From positions 1 to 15,847 of the forward strand of contig DBDA01000037.1 of assembly GCA_002293375.1 (NCBI GenBank): DNA of 15,847 bases. The letters run 5' to 3'. The DNA comes from Odoribacter sp. UBA944 (GTDB lineage: Bacteria; Bacteroidota; Bacteroidia; Bacteroidales; Marinifilaceae). The notes under the pieces were generated by a model, which saw only the letters and a program-made list of their open reading frames with translations, searched no databases and was not told where the DNA came from. Positions within the stretch are counted from its first letter, which is position 1, and each line of letters opens with the position of its first letter. This document shows, piece after piece, positions 13,644 through 15,847 of this stretch. The position numbers and the translations under genes are program-made.

Positions 13644-15317
13644 TCAATATTCAGGTAATTCTTCAAAATTGTTACTCACAAGTAAATCTGCTTTTGCTCT
13701 GAAATATGCATTGGAATCTTGAGGATGAATTAGTTGATAACCTACTACATAAATTGCTGCAATGTCCTGTAATTGCACTGCGTCTTTAACTTTCAGTTTC
13801 AAGTTGTTTTCGAACAGAATTTCTTTGACAACGCTTTTTTCTCTGTGAATGGCAAGGGGGGTCAATGTAATACATGGCAATTTCCCATTGGGAATTCTGA
13901 GGTCGCTGTTGTCGGGCTTTGCAGACAATTTGAAAGGAGCTTGTAATTCTCCTTCGGAGCACCATTGCGTAACCTCTTCTACAGTTAATGTGTGCTCAAC
14001 TTTTTCTACTTTTTCGCAGTAAGTGATTGATTTCAGCGTTCCTCTTTCGTAATTAAAGCTCTTTATGGAAAGAATTTTGGGCGAACATAGTGTGGCGGGC
14101 GCTGCAAGACCTGCTATGGCAAGTCCGTTTTTATCTATTGCTATTGTTTTGTATTCGTTGCTTAGTAGTATATTTTTTACATATAAAGATCCGTCGATTT
14201 CATGAATACGGATGGAAGAAGGAATCGTATCAAGTATGGAAAGATCTATTTTTTTACCTTCCGGGGATGGCTTGAAAAATGTAACTATTCCCGAATGATC
14301 ACAAAGTGATTCGGGTAATTGGGCATTACCAATCATCATTCTCAGCTCTTTTTCAACTGTTCCGTTAATGACCCGTTCAATTATCTCAATCGTTACAATT
14401 CCTGCTATTGCTCCGGAGACTCCTCCTATTATACTTCCGATGAATGAAGAGCTCAGTAAGCCTCCGATAACTCCCAATAGAATTGAACCAAGAAATGCAG
14501 CCAGTATAGACACGAAAACCCCCATATCGACGTCGGCTTGCGTATCAAATTTAAAATACAATTTACCTTTTTCTATATAAGGTTTAATGGTAATGGTAAT
14601 TTTAACGTTGGGATCAAACCAATTATCAACGATAGCCTCTCCCTTGCATGTTATTTTTATTTTACCGGAGCTCCCGGACATTGTAACGCTTTCCCAACGT
14701 ATTTCTTGACCGCTATATTTCAATGTATGACTTCCGTCTTTTTCAAATTCGGTATGCCATAAGTGGTCGGCAAGCCGATCAAAGGTTTGTTTGGAGAATC
14801 CAAACGTTATGGCTTGTCCCGCCGGCAAGAATGAAGTAGCCGCCCCTGCATCTCCACGAGGATAGGGATCATTTAAATTTCTGTGTATTTTAAGATTGGC
14901 TAAGATTGCAATCACCGGTTCATACTCTCCTTGTTCGTCTTTGTTACATTTGAGTATCCGGAGAGGGCCGTCAAGGTTTTTAAGTGCCGTAAATGGAATT
15001 GAAAAAAATTCAGGGATTTGATCTTCATATTCTTTAAATGATGCCGGTAAGGGTGAGCGTAGCAGTTTTATTGTACTATCGCTTTCATTGTATTTATCAA
15101 TGGTAAAGGAGAGGGAAAATAGTTCAAGGAAAAGTATTCCGATTTTAACTTCCAAATCACATCCCGGTTCAAATGAAATTTTAACCTCGGTAATTGTAAT
15201 GTATTCAGGCAAGTTTATGATTTTTTGTTCTATTAATAAATCAATGGCTGATTTAAACCATTGTGCCCCGAACTGCAGCTCTACGTCAAATCCCGATTGA
15301 ATGCGTGTTGTTTCCAT
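13644..15317 (-). CDS. Unknown 557-residue protein with central glycine-rich hydrophobic segment
   Basis: No family was recognised with confidence. The protein has no signal peptide (METTRIQSGFDVELQFGAQW). Residues 1-180 and 185-265 each show a helix-like stretch (QWFKSAIDLLIEQ; FDRLADHLWHTEF) followed or accompanied by long alternating beta strands (such as KIKITCKGEAIV and NVKITITIKPYI). This pattern is reminiscent of lipid-binding tubular (TULIP/P47-like) folds. Residues 266-312 (GVFVSILAAFLGSILLGVIG and onward) form a continuous hydrophobic stretch with repeated GxxxG spacing, long enough for one or two membrane passes or a pore hairpin. Residues 313-557 look like more beta-rich domains. 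The gene is AT-rich compared with the left part of the window and is flanked by gene-poor DNA, as expected for an accessory gene. The start at 15317 is the first ATG of the frame. The gene call is secure; function is unknown, and the TULIP or membrane-active ideas are inference. Confidence 0.82.
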   Translation of the reverse strand: METTRIQSGFDVELQFGAQWFKSAIDLLIEQKIINLPEYITITEVKISFEPGCDLEVKIGILFLELFSLSFTIDKYNESDSTIKLLRSPLPASFKEYEDQIPEFFSIPFTALKNLDGPLRILKCNKDEQGEYEPVIAILANLKIHRNLNDPYPRGDAGAATSFLPAGQAITFGFSKQTFDRLADHLWHTEFEKDGSHTLKYSGQEIRWESVTMSGSSGKIKITCKGEAIVDNWFDPNVKITITIKPYIEKGKLYFKFDTQADVDMGVFVSILAAFLGSILLGVIGGLLSSSFIGSIIGGVSGAIAGIVTIEIIERVINGTVEKELRMMIGNAQLPESLCDHSGIVTFFKPSPEGKKIDLSILDTIPSSIRIHEIDGSLYVKNILLSNEYKTIAIDKNGLAIAGLAAPATLCSPKILSIKSFNYERGTLKSITYCEKVEKVEHTLTVEEVTQWCSEGELQAPFKLSAKPDNSDLRIPNGKLPCITLTPLAIHREKSVVKEILFENNLKLKVKDAVQLQDIAAIYVVGYQLIHPQDSNAYFRAKADLLVSNNFEELPEY

Positions 15318-15586
15318 GACTAAGTATTTAAATTATGCGTGATCATTATACATTTGAGTATATGGCTTTTTAATTTCTCATATAGAGAATGTATAGAACA
15401 ACATGGATACAAATTTATAAATATTTTACATATTATAACATACATGGGAATAATTTCACACTATTTCATGCACGATTATCATATGAAGTGAACTCCAAAG
15501 TTTGGACGGTTGGAATGTATTCGGCGGTAAACATTGCCAAAGCGAAGGGACTGAGGGAGTTTCGGATTCCAGCGAACGGGAAGGAA
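15318..15586. other. AT-rich stretch without a convincing gene
   Basis: The stretch 15318-15485 is very AT rich. From about 15490 to 15610 there is a short island of more balanced composition that can be read in several frames on both strands (minus 15466-15660, plus 15389-15679, plus 15502-15735), none resembling a known family. The island could be a remnant of a gene or mobile element. No terminal inverted repeats or transposase motifs were seen. Confidence 0.4.
15410..15417 (-). promoter_or_regulatory. Weak candidate -7 element for the 557-residue protein gene
   Basis: On the minus strand TAAATTTG matches TAnnTTTG exactly, but lies in very AT-rich DNA with no clear TTTG -33 box. Transcription would start near 15403, giving a leader of about 85 bases. 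A chance match is quite possible in this composition. Confidence 0.3.
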
Positions 15587-15769
15587 TTAGGCAGCCGTAT
15601 CAGAAAGTTTTTTGGGCACATCTTGGAAAGAGATTTCACTTGGTGCAATGTGGCCTTCATTCAGCATACTTTCAAATGAGCGCTGCTCTTGTTTGCATAA
15701 TTTTTCATCGGAGAACATGGTTTGCAACTTTTTAATTGTTTTCTCGGGATTAGAAGGTAGAGTGAACAA
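15587..15769 (-). CDS. Possible small protein or pseudogene remnant, TTG start
   Basis: A 60-codon frame opens at TTG 15769 (FTLPSNPEKTIKKLQTMFSD after the first residue) and ends at 15587. The product is hydrophilic, helix-like and lysine/glutamate rich, with no family recognised. It is in the same frame as the truncated gene upstream (15776-15847), separated from it only by TAA, one codon and TGA. It may therefore be a separate coupled small gene, or the remnant of a longer protein interrupted by stops. Confidence 0.25.
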   Translation of the reverse strand: MFTLPSNPEKTIKKLQTMFSDEKLCKQEQRSFESMLNEGHIAPSEISFQDVPKKLSDTAA

Positions 15770-15775
15770 TCATTC

Positions 15776-15847
15776 TTATTCAAATCGAACCTTCAACTTC
15801 CTGTAGTAATTTTCGACACTCTTATCGCCGCCGTTGTCGGGAAAGAG
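15776..15847 (-). CDS. C-terminal end of an unidentified protein (5' part outside window)
   Basis: From the right edge the minus strand reads LFPDNGGDKSVENYYRKLKV then RFE, and stops at TAA (15778-15776). Twenty-three residues are too few to recognise a family. The hydrophilic, protein-like composition and clean stop suggest a real gene end rather than a chance frame. If genuine, it is the next gene upstream of the 557-residue protein gene in the same direction and part of the same AT-richer stretch. Confidence 0.4.
   Translation of the reverse strand, partial: LFPDNGGDKSVENYYRKLKVRFE

Noticed and set aside
13359..13722. Two overlapping + strand frames of 64 and 118 codons
   Set aside because: They run through G-run clusters, the hairpin at 13564-13599 and the end of the opposite gene, with no coherent protein pattern.
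15389..15679. 96-codon + strand frame
   Set aside because: The start is in AT-rich filler, it overlaps other short frames on both strands, and no motif or promoter supports it.

Overview
The window reads as chromosomal DNA of a member of the Bacteroidetes, most probably the order Bacteroidales. The evidence is: a long-form SecA with an acidic insertion in its N-terminal region; the small lineage proteins DUF4295 (next to L33 and L28) and DUF4491; starts with no Shine-Dalgarno sequence; and promoter-like elements of the Bacteroidetes type (TTTG, about 20 bases, TAnnTTTG). Genus cannot be named from the sequence alone.

Layout. 1-3164: 3'-truncated secA (minus). 3249-4304: mannose-1-phosphate guanylyltransferase (minus). 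4409-5908: an exported protein with a carboxypeptidase-regulatory-like N-terminal domain, divergent from the previous gene (plus). 5973-6003: a strong, probably bidirectional terminator. 6022-6629: ribosomal operon rpmB-rpmG-DUF4295 (minus). 6727-12319: a tightly packed minus-strand cluster, probably one operon. In order of transcription it holds a degenerate methyltransferase-like protein, a PduO-type cob(I)alamin adenosyltransferase, a GH20 hexosaminidase, a GH3 glycosidase and a DUF4491 membrane protein. All gaps between these genes are 12 to 32 bases. The two secreted glycosidases would work together on glycan fragments in the periplasm or at the cell surface.

From about 12440 to the right edge the character changes. 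First comes a 240-residue protein of unknown function, coded on a strand that is extremely C/A rich (G/T rich on the + strand). Next is a non-coding stretch with five degenerate tandem copies of an 11-bp unit and several G-runs, then a hairpin. After that is an AT-rich gene for a 557-residue unknown protein with a central glycine-rich hydrophobic segment, then an AT-rich, gene-poor stretch, and finally the last 23 codons of another minus-strand gene. This right-hand 3.4 kb looks like accessory, probably horizontally acquired DNA. It holds the least explained material in the window: the 557-residue protein and the 11-bp repeat array. No tRNA, rRNA, CRISPR array, complete insertion sequence or integrase gene was found.
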